Source: Lotmaria passim (taxonomy: Eukaryota; Euglenozoa; Kinetoplastea; Trypanosomatida; Trypanosomatidae). Taken from it: a stretch of 64,000 nucleotides of DNA. Each line of letters begins with the position of its first letter. Position 1 is the stretch's first letter. The translations under genes and the position numbers were made by a program. This document shows, piece by piece, positions 28,438-37,726 of the stretch. The notes beneath the pieces were generated by a model. It was not told the origin of the DNA. It was given only the letters and a program-made list of their open reading frames with translations, and ran no database searches. The stretch spans positions 760,001-824,000 of the forward strand of contig CP140192.1 of assembly GCA_037349495.1 (NCBI GenBank), given 5' to 3'.

Positions 28438-30597
28438 ATGCACCCAGGCAACCACGGCCTCTCTGTACCCATACCTGCACCCACACCGGTGCCTGCGAGG
28501 CTCGCCGCCGTCCCTGCCACCGCCCCCGGCGTTGTAGTGTCACCGCTGCCGCTGCCCGTGCCGATCTCTCCACCAGCACCTCCTCAAGGCGCAGCACCGC
28601 CTATTTCCCCCTCTCCTCCTCCTTGTTTGCCCATCGTACCACGCCCCGTCGCGGTGCCGACATTTTTTACGCCTCCGGATGTCCCGTCTCCTCCTGTACA
28701 ACCACCACCTCCACAGCTGCTGCACGCCGTCAGCACTTTTCCATACTCGTCTAACGTTCCCACTGCGATATCGCCGTCGCCTAGGGCCACGCAGGCAATA
28801 CCGCTGCCAGTGCCCTCGGCCAACGCGCCTGTGCCATGGCTGCAGACCAGCGCGTCGTCTCCCCCGCCGCTCGCCCCTGTTCACGCCGCCGCACCTCTCA
28901 GCACTCTCTGTGCGCCATCGCCGCCTCTGGTCGTCAGCGCGGCTCGGCCGTCTGCTGCAAAGTCGGTCACCTTCCCCCTGTCTGCGGAGTGCAGCGAGGC
29001 GCCTGCCACGACGACGCCGCCAGTGCCCACGCCCCTCGTAAGCGCGTTACGCACGCCGACTCCGGCGGTGGCCGCCCCCGCCGTCCCGTCACTGCCGCTG
29101 CCCACACCGACCGGCCCTGCTCCTTTGGCAGTTCCCACGGTGCGCCTGCCCGGGCCAACGGTGCCGTCGCCCTCCGCTGCACCAGCGACGCCGAGCCCAC
29201 TGCCCGCACCGACACTGCGGACCGTCACGCCCGCTGTCGCGACTGTGGGCCAACGCTCCATGCACGCGTCGGTAACTGCCACGCCTGCCGTGGCGATGCC
29301 TGCGGTGCCAGCGCTGCCGCACGCCAGCGCCCCCGTGCCCAACCTCCATCCTTCCTCCTCCGCGTTTATACCACACGTGTCGATAGGCGCAGCGCCGACA
29401 ACCACCACGGCGGTTTCGCTCTCCGTTCCCCCATTGCCAGAGCCTCTGGCACCGCCACCGTTGCCGGTGCCGCCCCCTTCGCACCCCCTCGCCTTGTCCT
29501 CCCTCCCGGTGCAGTCTGCTGCCCCCCGCACCCTTTCGCCGCCACCGCTGCCGACGCTGCACGCCACGGACGAGGAGGCGCCCATGACCGCGATAGAAGA
29601 GGCTGAGCTGAACGTACCAGACTACAGCGCGTGGCTATTCCCGGTGGTGCCGCACAGTGCAACCGCGTTAAAGCCGGCGTTGAAGTTCCCCCTGGCAGAG
29701 GCAAAGATGCCACAGCTGTTGCCCGCGCCGTCGCTGCTGCAGTGGAGCGAGGCGGATGTGCTGGCATCGCTGCCGCTGACGCTGCCTCCGGAATACGTCA
29801 TTTTTGGTGGTGCGCGGTACAGCGGCGCACCACTCGACTTGCTGCGGCCACCGCTCGTGCCGAAGGTGCCAGCGGCGAAGACGGCCGCCTACTTCGAGTC
29901 GGCAGAAGCGCAGCACCTTCAGTTTCTACTCGACCAGCTCGATGTCGCGAAGAACTATCTCAAGATTGAGGCGCAGCGTATGGCCGGCGCGCGCAACGCT
30001 GCCGCCTCACCACCGCCACTGCCCATGGAGTCCGTTCTGCGTGCCGCCGCAAGCAGCGCGGAGGACGTGTTGGTGAAGCCTGGGGAGGAGGAGAATTTGG
30101 GCAAGGCCACCATATGGACCACCGCGTACTTTGGCACGCCCCAGCAGCTCTACCGCGTCCTCACATCGAGGAAGTGGGACGGCATGCTCAGCTCCGCCGG
30201 CCACGTGCAGTACCGCCGCCGGCAATGGGGGCTGAAGCGGGCGGGCGAGACGTTCGTGTTGGGTCTGGGGATGAAGGCGACGGCATTGCAGTTCGCCGCG
30301 GCGGCTGGCAAGCTGGACAACGTGGTGCTGCTGCTGACAAACGGGGCGAAGGACAACGCGTCGCCGCCTCTGAAAGAGATTTTGTCCAAAGACTCGATGG
30401 CGATGATTGCATCCATCTGCGCACCACGAGCGCGACCCGCTCGTGTGAGTCGTCCCGCTGCGAACGAAGTGACAGATGTGCAGGGCACCCATTCCGGTGG
30501 TTTCTCCACGTTTCTTAATGAGCAGGTGGTGAACATCGATGACGCAGCGTACGCCCCGACAGGCACAACACCGTACCCAACCATACTACACTGCTGA
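28438..30597 (+). CDS. Proline-rich protein with C-terminal ankyrin-like region (719 aa)
   Basis: I do not recognise a named family. Residues 1 to about 375 are an extreme low-complexity Pro/Ala/Val/Ser sequence with many PxPP and PLP motifs, the kind that binds SH3-, WW- or profilin-type partners. A globular part follows. It includes a motif around MTAIEEAELNVPDYSAWLFPVVPHS (about 381-405), a helical segment near 480-525, and a region from about 557 to 645. There, TIWTTAYFGTPQQLYRVL and ATALQFAAAAGKLDNVVLLLTNGAKDN look like two ankyrin-type repeats separated by a short insert. The codon usage is GC-rich throughout, so the proline region is coding and not shifted frame. Other frames of the same segment are open only because of the skewed composition. 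Start is the first ATG; function unknown. Confidence 0.82.
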   Translation: MHPGNHGLSVPIPAPTPVPARLAAVPATAPGVVVSPLPLPVPISPPAPPQGAAPPISPSPPPCLPIVPRPVAVPTFFTPPDVPSPPVQPPPPQLLHAVSTFPYSSNVPTAISPSPRATQAIPLPVPSANAPVPWLQTSASSPPPLAPVHAAAPLSTLCAPSPPLVVSAARPSAAKSVTFPLSAECSEAPATTTPPVPTPLVSALRTPTPAVAAPAVPSLPLPTPTGPAPLAVPTVRLPGPTVPSPSAAPATPSPLPAPTLRTVTPAVATVGQRSMHASVTATPAVAMPAVPALPHASAPVPNLHPSSSAFIPHVSIGAAPTTTTAVSLSVPPLPEPLAPPPLPVPPPSHPLALSSLPVQSAAPRTLSPPPLPTLHATDEEAPMTAIEEAELNVPDYSAWLFPVVPHSATALKPALKFPLAEAKMPQLLPAPSLLQWSEADVLASLPLTLPPEYVIFGGARYSGAPLDLLRPPLVPKVPAAKTAAYFESAEAQHLQFLLDQLDVAKNYLKIEAQRMAGARNAAASPPPLPMESVLRAAASSAEDVLVKPGEEENLGKATIWTTAYFGTPQQLYRVLTSRKWDGMLSSAGHVQYRRRQWGLKRAGETFVLGLGMKATALQFAAAAGKLDNVVLLLTNGAKDNASPPLKEILSKDSMAMIASICAPRARPARVSRPAANEVTDVQGTHSGGFSTFLNEQVVNIDDAAYAPTGTTPYPTILHC

Positions 30598-31089
30598 ACA
30601 TTTGCTCTCTTACCGAATCTCGCACCACGCACGCTTCTTCTTTCCTCTTGTTTCGCTTTCGAGTGCTTCAAGTTCCTCGACCTTAAGCAAGCGTTTCGCC
30701 GATCATCTTGGCTTTCTTTTAATAGACGTTGCATTTAGAGATGCTACGAATAGAAACGAGAAAAGCACAAAACTCACTTCTGCACGCGTTAAAAAATGAG
30801 AGAGAAAAAAAGACAAAGACAAAAATCGAGAAAAAGAGGGGGGGGGGGAGGGGAAACAGGATATTCGTAAGCTCGATAATGGAACGCCCATTATTTTTTC
30901 CATTTCCTTTTTTTTTCCCCCTCTACTTGAGGTGGGGCACAAGCTTTGTCCCTTGTTAGGTAGCGTTAAAAAAAGCAAACTACGGCTAGTATTTTGTGTT
31001 GAAGAGGCCTCAGATAGTCGTGCCATTTTACTTCCCTTCTCTCTCCTTTCTTTTGCCTCTTTTTTCAGTTGCGTTCTCACTATTGTAGT
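30598..31089. other. Intergenic / leader of tRNA ligase
   Basis: Contains a purine tract with a G-run (30830-30855), a T-run at 30908-30916 and the pyrimidine tract before Trl1. No gene seen. Confidence 0.6.
31029..31068 (+). promoter_or_regulatory. Predicted spliced-leader acceptor for tRNA ligase
   Basis: A nearly pure pyrimidine stretch ends in TTTTTCAG, with AG at 31067-31068, leaving a 21-nt leader before the ATG at 31090. This also argues against starting further upstream. Confidence 0.7.
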
Positions 31090-33969
31090 ATGGATGTACT
31101 GAAGAGCGAATGCTGGTTCCGGTGCGAGCAGGCGGCACCCACCTCTACCCATGTTTCTCTGGGCGAGTTGGAAGCGTATGTGGCGAGAGGGCGAGCCAGC
31201 ACCACCGCCGCTGCGCTGTCTAGCGGACGCCAAGTTCTCTCTGTCAGCGTGAAAGATGGCTCTCAAGGCGACGTGGACGGCTTGCCGTGTGGGGCGAGGT
31301 CGTTGTTGATCGAGGCTGACGGAGGCGCTATCGTGTGCCGCGGCATCAACAAGTTTTTTGACATCAGCGAGGTGAGCGATGCGTGGTGCGGCGACTCGGC
31401 TCTGTGGACGGACGCGCTCTACCGTGTATGGGCGGTGCGCAAGATGGCTGGATTCGTGGTCACCGTCTTCTCTCTTGACGGCACATGCCTAGAGGTGATG
31501 AGTAAGCATGTGCTGGCTGGCCCGCATGTCGATGCAGCACGCCAGTTGCTGGGAAAGTGGGGTGACGCACAGCGCGCTCAGATGGCGGTAGATTTGTTTT
31601 CGTGGCGTGCCTGTGCGTCTTTTGAGTGCATTCGACGCGCAGAGGACCATCAACACCCCGTGCTTGAGGAGGGTCTTTTCGATCAGCAGCTCGTGTTGAT
31701 TGCGGTGCAGAAACGAGCGCAACTGCGGGAGGAGAGTTTCACGTGTGCGGCAATGCCGACCATCGCGAAGAGGTGGGGCGTGCGGAGTGCCCCTGCCGTG
31801 GCGCTGACCAGCTACACTGCTTTGCAAGATGTGCTGCGTGCGGTGGAGGCGTGGCACAGCGTGTACCCGCCTTTCACGGAGTGCCCCGTGCTTGCGGAAG
31901 GTTTCGTGCTGTTGATTGAGGTGGCTGGAGCAGGCGAAAAGAACACGGCCTCCTCTGCACTGGAGCTCTCCTGGTGCTGTCCACTTCGTTTGAAGCTGAA
32001 GACGCCACGCTACGTCGTGCTGCGTGCATTTCGCTCTCTCGTGCTGGGTGACTCGAAGCCGCAGACGTATCTCTACCATCGAGGGCTGCTGGGCTGGCTC
32101 GGCGCGCCCTCCGCGTCCGCCGTGAAGCTGCGCACTGCTGTGATGGACGTGGGCGTGGCGCCACTCAGCGCGCAGTTTGAGGCGTCGTTGCAGGCGAAGG
32201 CGCGGGTGCGCTACCGCGGCGCCCGCGACACCGTCGGCCACGCCCTCGTGCAGCTGCAGGGAATATCCGCCCGCTCCGCCAACCCGCGCTGCCACTGCGC
32301 GCTCACCGTACTCGTGCTGTGCGGGCTGCCTGGCGCGGGTAAAACGACCGTGTCCAAGGCGCTGCTGCAGCGCCTGTCCAATGACGCTGCTCACCATCAC
32401 GAAAACAATTCCTCCTCCTCCTCGTCCTTCACCTCATGGCTGCAGTTCGCTGTGCACGTGAGTCGTGACGTGGTGAGCCGTGACGTCGCTTTGCAGCACG
32501 GCATCGACGAGCACAGCAGCAAACACAAGCAGCGGCGACTGCGTGCGCTGGTGCACGAGCAACTGTGCGACATCATGCGCGATGTGGTGCAGTTCTGCCA
32601 GGAGCAGCAGACACGCGGGCTGTTGATTTTTGACGCCTGCAATGCCACTCACGCGAGTCGGCAGGTGTGGCGGCGGTGCTTCCCCGCCTCGCTCGACGGC
32701 TACCAACTTTTGCACGTGGACTGCGCCGACGCGGCGGTCAACGCACGACGTGCTGGGCAGCGCGACGATCATGAGGTGCTGCGCAACACTGCAGAGGCAC
32801 AGCACGCACTGTACACCGTGCGCAAGAGATTTCAGCCACCGACTGCGGAGGAGTTGTGCTGGTACGTCGACACGAGCACACAAACGGCCGCGGATGCAGC
32901 TCTCGAGGTGCAACAACGTCTCCAAAGCTTGCTAACGAGTCGCCAAAGCACTGAAGCTGAATTGAAAGAAGACATCCCATCATCAGCATTGTCATTGCTC
33001 GCAGGTGGCCATCCTCGTGTGCTGACGGTGGCTTCCCTCAGGGCGGAGCTGCAGGAGAGCCGCACTGCCCTTCTTTACAGTTTGCTAAATATGCCGGACA
33101 GCATGTCCGCGCAGCTGAACGACGTCGCGTCGTCTCTGACGATGGAGAACAAAGCTGCGCGAGTCTGCGTGTTGCGCATCCGACTGTGTTGCTCGACCAA
33201 ATCTCTGCGAGACATGGTGGCCAGCGTGCTCTCGCCTTCGCTGTGTCTTTCATTCGCGGCGACGGCAGCAGTACCGATGACACCAATTCGACCGACCAGT
33301 TCCCTGGCTGCTGCTAGTCGCCACTTCCTCCGCAAGGTGGCAACGACACTGTTCGGCGGTACGCCATCTGCTGATACGTTCTCGAGCGTTACGGGCAGCG
33401 TGGCGCGCGGGCACCTTAAGTGGCTCCGTGGTTGGCTCTTGCACGGCAAAACGGCCAGTGCAACCTCGGACGTCGCGGATGCCCTGGCGGAGCGTTTCGA
33501 GAGGGAAGCATCGGCGCCACACGTGACGCTGCTGCACGCCACAGTGGGTGACGCCTCACTCACGGACGGCGTGGCTGAAAGGTACCTCGCTGATGAAGGC
33601 CTGCGTGTTGGTGAGGAGGTGACCGTGCGACTGAAGACACTGTTGCTGGACCGGCACGCTGTTTGCTTTGGTGTAGTGTTGGGCAGCGGCCAGAGGTTCC
33701 AGGGAGCTGCATCCCCCGCAGCCACTCAAGGCGAGCGCGCCCCTCTACACGTTACCGTGGCCACAGTCGACGGCACCTCGGCGGCTTACGCAGGAGGCAT
33801 GTTCGCGCTATTTGACGAGTGGCAGAGCGAGAACGAGGCACTGCTTGCGCGGCAGCAGGCGTCGCAACAGTCGGTAAATCGGAGCCAGTGCAAGTTCCAC
33901 AACTTCGTCGAGTTTCAGTTGCACGCCGAGATGGAGTTGAGGGGCGTGATCGAGCTGCACTCTGAGTAG
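31090..33969 (+). CDS. TRL1: tRNA ligase, Trl1-type (ligase + polynucleotide kinase + cyclic phosphodiesterase)
   Basis: Joins tRNA halves after intron removal, in the yeast/plant healing-and-sealing pathway. All three modules of fungal Trl1 can be seen in 959 aa. The adenylyltransferase module has the family signature RGINKFFDI (84-92) followed by the nucleotidyl motif K118-M-A-G and SKH near 139-141. The kinase has a P-loop GLPGAGKT at 412-419, followed by VSRDVVSRD near 457-465. A C-terminal 2H phosphoesterase carries two HxT motifs, H811-V-T813 and H887-V-T889. The start at 31090 is the first ATG after a strong acceptor AG at 31067-31068. T. brucei has an essential Trl1 for its only intron-containing tRNA (Tyr), and this is the likely role here. 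No frameshift or missing catalytic residue is visible. Confidence 0.9.
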   Translation: MDVLKSECWFRCEQAAPTSTHVSLGELEAYVARGRASTTAAALSSGRQVLSVSVKDGSQGDVDGLPCGARSLLIEADGGAIVCRGINKFFDISEVSDAWCGDSALWTDALYRVWAVRKMAGFVVTVFSLDGTCLEVMSKHVLAGPHVDAARQLLGKWGDAQRAQMAVDLFSWRACASFECIRRAEDHQHPVLEEGLFDQQLVLIAVQKRAQLREESFTCAAMPTIAKRWGVRSAPAVALTSYTALQDVLRAVEAWHSVYPPFTECPVLAEGFVLLIEVAGAGEKNTASSALELSWCCPLRLKLKTPRYVVLRAFRSLVLGDSKPQTYLYHRGLLGWLGAPSASAVKLRTAVMDVGVAPLSAQFEASLQAKARVRYRGARDTVGHALVQLQGISARSANPRCHCALTVLVLCGLPGAGKTTVSKALLQRLSNDAAHHHENNSSSSSSFTSWLQFAVHVSRDVVSRDVALQHGIDEHSSKHKQRRLRALVHEQLCDIMRDVVQFCQEQQTRGLLIFDACNATHASRQVWRRCFPASLDGYQLLHVDCADAAVNARRAGQRDDHEVLRNTAEAQHALYTVRKRFQPPTAEELCWYVDTSTQTAADAALEVQQRLQSLLTSRQSTEAELKEDIPSSALSLLAGGHPRVLTVASLRAELQESRTALLYSLLNMPDSMSAQLNDVASSLTMENKAARVCVLRIRLCCSTKSLRDMVASVLSPSLCLSFAATAAVPMTPIRPTSSLAAASRHFLRKVATTLFGGTPSADTFSSVTGSVARGHLKWLRGWLLHGKTASATSDVADALAERFEREASAPHVTLLHATVGDASLTDGVAERYLADEGLRVGEEVTVRLKTLLLDRHAVCFGVVLGSGQRFQGAASPAATQGERAPLHVTVATVDGTSAAYAGGMFALFDEWQSENEALLARQQASQQSVNRSQCKFHNFVEFQLHAEMELRGVIELHSE

Positions 33970-34487
33970 TTTTTATCTTTTCGTGGCTCTTTTCTGCATG
34001 GCTTTCGCGAAGTGTCTTTTTTTTTTTCTCGCTGCCTTTCACTAAGATTCATGTGCTGCTGAAAACAAAACAACAAGGAAAAAAAAAAAAAAAGAAGAGC
34101 CTCCAAGCAGGCAAACAGATACACATGCAAACGCAAAAAGGAAATGCTCTCGGATTTTTATAAAAGCCGAAACAAACAATAGTGCTCTTTTTTGTTTGCT
34201 ATCAAGGTGGAGCATTGATGGCGGTCCCTTTTCCGCATTTAAATTCTGTGGTTCTGCTGCCACGAAATGTGATTTCACTTACCACTTTGCTGACTTTTTT
34301 CATGCGCAAAAAAAAAAAAAAGAAAACTCCCTCTTCTCTCTTTCTTACATGTATTTTCTACGTCCAGTCTTTGGTGTGACTTTAGCCAAGGAGCTTTTTT
34401 AAGGTCATCTTTTTTTTTTTTGTGGGCTGGTGGTTCTGGTAAGCCTTTTTTCTTTTGCCGTCTCACACATAGCTTTTGTCATTCAAT
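33970..34487. other. Intergenic region, no gene seen
   Basis: T-run at 34017-34028, A-runs at 34079-34093 and 34308-34321, and a pyrimidine-rich stretch at 34408-34458. Frames such as 34182-34379 are short and non-coding-like. Confidence 0.6.
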
Positions 34488-34721
34488 ATGACCGATCTTC
34501 AGCCGAAGCAAAGCTCCGCGAGTGACGTGGTCACGGCGGTGCAGCGTGTGCGGGACGATTATATGAAGTTCTTTTCCGACGTTTTCACGAATGAGCTGGT
34601 GGAGCTGTACGAGCTGGATGGCAGCAAGGACGCGGTGAAGCAGCTGACCGCGTGCATTGAGAGTGGTGTCGCCATCTACGGCCACCCTATTCACGTGAAC
34701 GATCCATCTCTAGTATCATAA
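34488..34721 (+). CDS. Small conserved-looking acidic helical protein (77 aa)
   Basis: A short protein with no signal peptide or membrane segment, with GC-rich third positions and a pyrimidine-rich leader, so it looks like a real gene. After a polar N-terminus (residues 1-20) it forms amphipathic helices (RVRDDYMKFFSDVFTNELVEL and DAVKQLTACIESGVAIYG). The pattern of an aromatic-rich acidic helix, then a short loop, then 'L..(C/L)I..G...(F/Y)' faintly resembles the domain of ribosome-assembly factor Rsa3, but I would not assign it on this. The upstream codons in frame contain only a TTG, so the ATG at 34488 is used. Function unknown. Confidence 0.65.
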   Translation: MTDLQPKQSSASDVVTAVQRVRDDYMKFFSDVFTNELVELYELDGSKDAVKQLTACIESGVAIYGHPIHVNDPSLVS

Positions 34722-35926
34722 CTTTGAGTCCTTTTTTTTTTTTCTCTTTCTTCGAGCTTGCTGCTGCCATGACGCTTATCCGTGTGCGCTGTGCTCCTTT
34801 TCTCTAGTAAGTGCTGCTGAAAAGAAAGGAGAATAAATGAACTTCTCATTACGAGTTCTTTCTTTTTATTATGATGCGAGCGTCGTGAGTCAACCTGCTT
34901 GGCTTGCTCGAGGGCTTTGTTGTTTGGGTTCCGCTAAAGTCAAGTAAATGTCACTGACTGCTGTTCGTGATGCGTCGACAGTTAACGAGTAACGACTAAG
35001 AGTGAAAAAAAAAAAAAACAGTAAGAAGACACTGGGCTCAGACTCGACGTTTCATTGAAGGCAACCGTATTACAAAAAAAAAAAATGTTGCTGCAAACGC
35101 AGCGTGTGGCTCACTACAGCTGTCTTTCCTCCTTTCTGTTGTTGGCGCGTCTCGCCACGGTTTCTTTCATGCTTCTGCCACTTCACAAAGCATGTCTTGC
35201 GTTGCGCCGACTTTAGTAGTGCGCATCTTTTTTTTTTTTTTAATTTTAACTGCCCTTTCTTCCTCATCTTCCTTTCTTCCTTTTCTCAACCGAGTTCAAT
35301 AGGTCGCCGCCTCTCAATTTCGCATCCGAACAGAGACTCATTGTGCAGCATACCAAACACACACGCACACGCTTCTCACCTACGTAAAAAAAAAAAAGAA
35401 GGGAAGACGACCTTTTTTTTTTTTAACTTTCACTTTTCTTTTGCTTTCGACTTACGTGAAAGTAACACTGCACAGTTTTTTGCTCTTTAAACAATCGGGC
35501 TTTTTTTCTTTTCTTTGAAGACAAACACGTGTACACAAACGCCGGCAAGGACTCGTTCTTTTTTTTTTCTCTCTGCTTCCTGTACAGACATGCTTGCCGC
35601 AGTTTTGCTTATACTTGCTCTATAGAATATACCTGTGTTTTATATAGAAGTTGGTGGCCACCCTCACCGCAACGCGTAAGCAGCGGCTTTCTTTCTCTTC
35701 TTTTTTGTCCATTTTTTGATATGGCTCCTCATCGCAGGCTCTATTTTACTAGTGTTCATTAGTACTTAGTCTTTTTTTTTTTTCTTTATTGTTGTTGTGC
35801 TTTTTTTTCCATTTTGTGTTTTGAAAAGCCTATAAAGCAGCAAGGCCGATACAGCTCTCTCCCTCTCCGTTTCTTTTTTTCTACACCAAATAAAAAGTGA
35901 AGCGTTGTGACCCAAGCTTGCTTTCC
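34722..35926. other. Intergenic region before the TMEM65-like gene
   Basis: About 1.2 kb of T-runs (34731-34743, 35228-35240, 35412-35424, 35556-35569, 35772-35783) and A-runs (35004-35017, 35072-35083). ATG or near-ATG frames here are Phe/Ser-rich and I see no gene. AG dinucleotides near 35826 and 35837 follow the 35772-35810 pyrimidine region and may serve as acceptors. Confidence 0.55.
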
Positions 35927-36976
35927 ATGCAGCGCTTTCTCTCTCGCCGTGCGCTGTCGCGCTCTCCAGTCTTCGTGTGGCGGTGCTTCTCCACCTCGCC
36001 ACTCCCGCGCAACTCGAACCTCGCAGCACCGTCGCCCGCAGCTGCCACTGCGGCACGCGGCTCCCTCACTCCACAGGAGCTGCAGCGCATAGCCCACCTC
36101 ATTGAGAACGACCCTCGTATTTTGATGGAGGTGGTCGCCAGCATGGACCCGCAGAGCCGACGGCGGTTGGTCGTGACGGGCGGTGCGATGGAGTGGTTTG
36201 GCACGGAGAGCGCGGCGCAGGAGGTGGAAAAGGCAGACGCCGATAAGGACCGCCAGATTTCACCGAAGGATTTTGATCACTGGTTCGAGAGTGCGCTGAA
36301 GCGGCGGCAGGAAGGACAGAAGAAGCGCGTGACGGAGACAAAACAGCCGACGAGTGCGACCACCGCAGCAGCCTCCAAGACGCTGCCACTCGCAGCGCTC
36401 TTCATGATCGCTCTAGAGGCTGGCCTGCCCTTCGTGGGCTTCGGTTTCTTAGACAACGCGACGATGATCCTGGCGGGTGACCTAATCGATGGCACTCTCG
36501 GCTTTTACTTGAACTGCTCCGTGCTCGCCTCCGCTGCCATGGGCAACGTGTGCTCCGGCATGCTGGGGATGCAGGTGCATGGCCTGATCGACAAGGCGGT
36601 ACAGAAGCTGAACTTCAACATGCCAGTGCTAACGGAGGAGCAGATGAGGGACCGGCGTGTCTTCTTGGCTGGCCACCTCGGTGGTACAATAGGGATTATG
36701 GCCGGCCTCGTCCTCGGCATGCTGCCGCTGCTCTTCCTCGATGGCGACACCACGGAGAAGTCCGACTATGCCATGTTCCACCGGTGGGATGTCAACAACA
36801 GTGGCTTTATCGAGCTGCCGGAGTTTGAGAAGGTCCTGCGGGAAATCGGGCTTGGCCAGACCGACGCGAAGGCGAAGGTGCTGATTGAGAAGTATGGTGA
36901 GAACAACCGGGTGAACTTTGAGCAGTTTGCGCAGCTCAAGACGGATCTCCGTGAAGGAAAGCCAATATTTGACTAG
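35927..36976 (+). CDS. TMEM65-family mitochondrial membrane protein with EF-hands
   Basis: 349 aa. An Arg/Ser-rich, acid-free N-terminus (1-40) looks like a mitochondrial presequence. The TMEM65 domain spans about 155-275. Its signature is LPFVGFGFLDNATMILAGD (167-185), followed by further hydrophobic segments (LGFYLNCSVLASAAMGN and LGGTIGIMAGLVLGMLPLLFL). Unusually, the domain is flanked by calcium-binding loops: D104-D106-D108-Q110-S112-D115 before it, and D288-N290-S292-F294-E296-E299 after it. Both fit the EF-hand spacing, the second with the canonical final Glu. Human TMEM65 has been linked to mitochondrial sodium/calcium exchange, so a calcium-regulated transporter role is an attractive inference. 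The frame is open 10 codons upstream only from a GTG; ATG 35927 is used. Confidence 0.88.
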   Translation: MQRFLSRRALSRSPVFVWRCFSTSPLPRNSNLAAPSPAAATAARGSLTPQELQRIAHLIENDPRILMEVVASMDPQSRRRLVVTGGAMEWFGTESAAQEVEKADADKDRQISPKDFDHWFESALKRRQEGQKKRVTETKQPTSATTAAASKTLPLAALFMIALEAGLPFVGFGFLDNATMILAGDLIDGTLGFYLNCSVLASAAMGNVCSGMLGMQVHGLIDKAVQKLNFNMPVLTEEQMRDRRVFLAGHLGGTIGIMAGLVLGMLPLLFLDGDTTEKSDYAMFHRWDVNNSGFIELPEFEKVLREIGLGQTDAKAKVLIEKYGENNRVNFEQFAQLKTDLREGKPIFD

Positions 36977-37726
36977 CCTCGTCCGCACCGTTATGCCAGC
37001 ATAGGTGACGAGAAATGACACAGGAAGACTTTTTTTTTTTTCTGATCGGTGTGCTGTGTTCATTCGTGCGGTCCGTTACGTTCTACATCAGCGTCTTTTT
37101 CTCACTATTTTTCTTTTTTTTTTTTATGGCTGTTCGCAGGCTTCTCTCCAAAAAAAAAAAAAAAGAAGAAACGCTGAATGCAGTATCATCAAAACTCTTT
37201 ATTTGGTTATTTACTTGCTTGAAGTTTCTGCGGTGTCGCAACGCTCGCAATCTGAACTGGCAAACTGGACCACATGAGGCTTCGCTGTGTCGCCCTCTTA
37301 ATCTGCGATGGGCCGTGATCGTGACTGAGGTGGTGAGCAGCAACTGCGTATGAAAGAAGCGCTCTCTTTACCTGCTAACGAGTTGTCCTTCTATATCTAC
37401 TTTTTCTCTCGTCCTCAATCTCCAACTCATTCATGCTGTCTTCTTGTCTTAAAGTACTGGTGTGTTTATTCCAAAGCGGTTCATTTCGACGTGCCTTTCT
37501 TTTTGCTTTTCCTTTGCCGCTCATTAGTGCTTTTGCTTTGTTTGCGTTGCCGTTGCTGCCAGCTGCAGCTGGTCGGGCATTTCAAGTGCCAAGACACGTC
37601 CGAGCCTCTCTCGCTCGCGTTCTTTCTGTGTTTTTTTTTTTTCCTTTTCTGTCTCCTCAGCTACTACCACCTTTTTATTAGTTGCTTCAGCCGAACCTGT
37701 CCCACGTCAAACACGATCCCCAGGCA
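36977..37726. other. Intergenic / leader of amino-acid transporter
   Basis: T-runs at 37030-37041 and 37110-37125, an A-run at 37150-37164 and a pyrimidine stretch at 37626-37660 ending at an AG near 37659-37660 or 37680-37681. Frames in this stretch are not coding-like. Confidence 0.6.
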
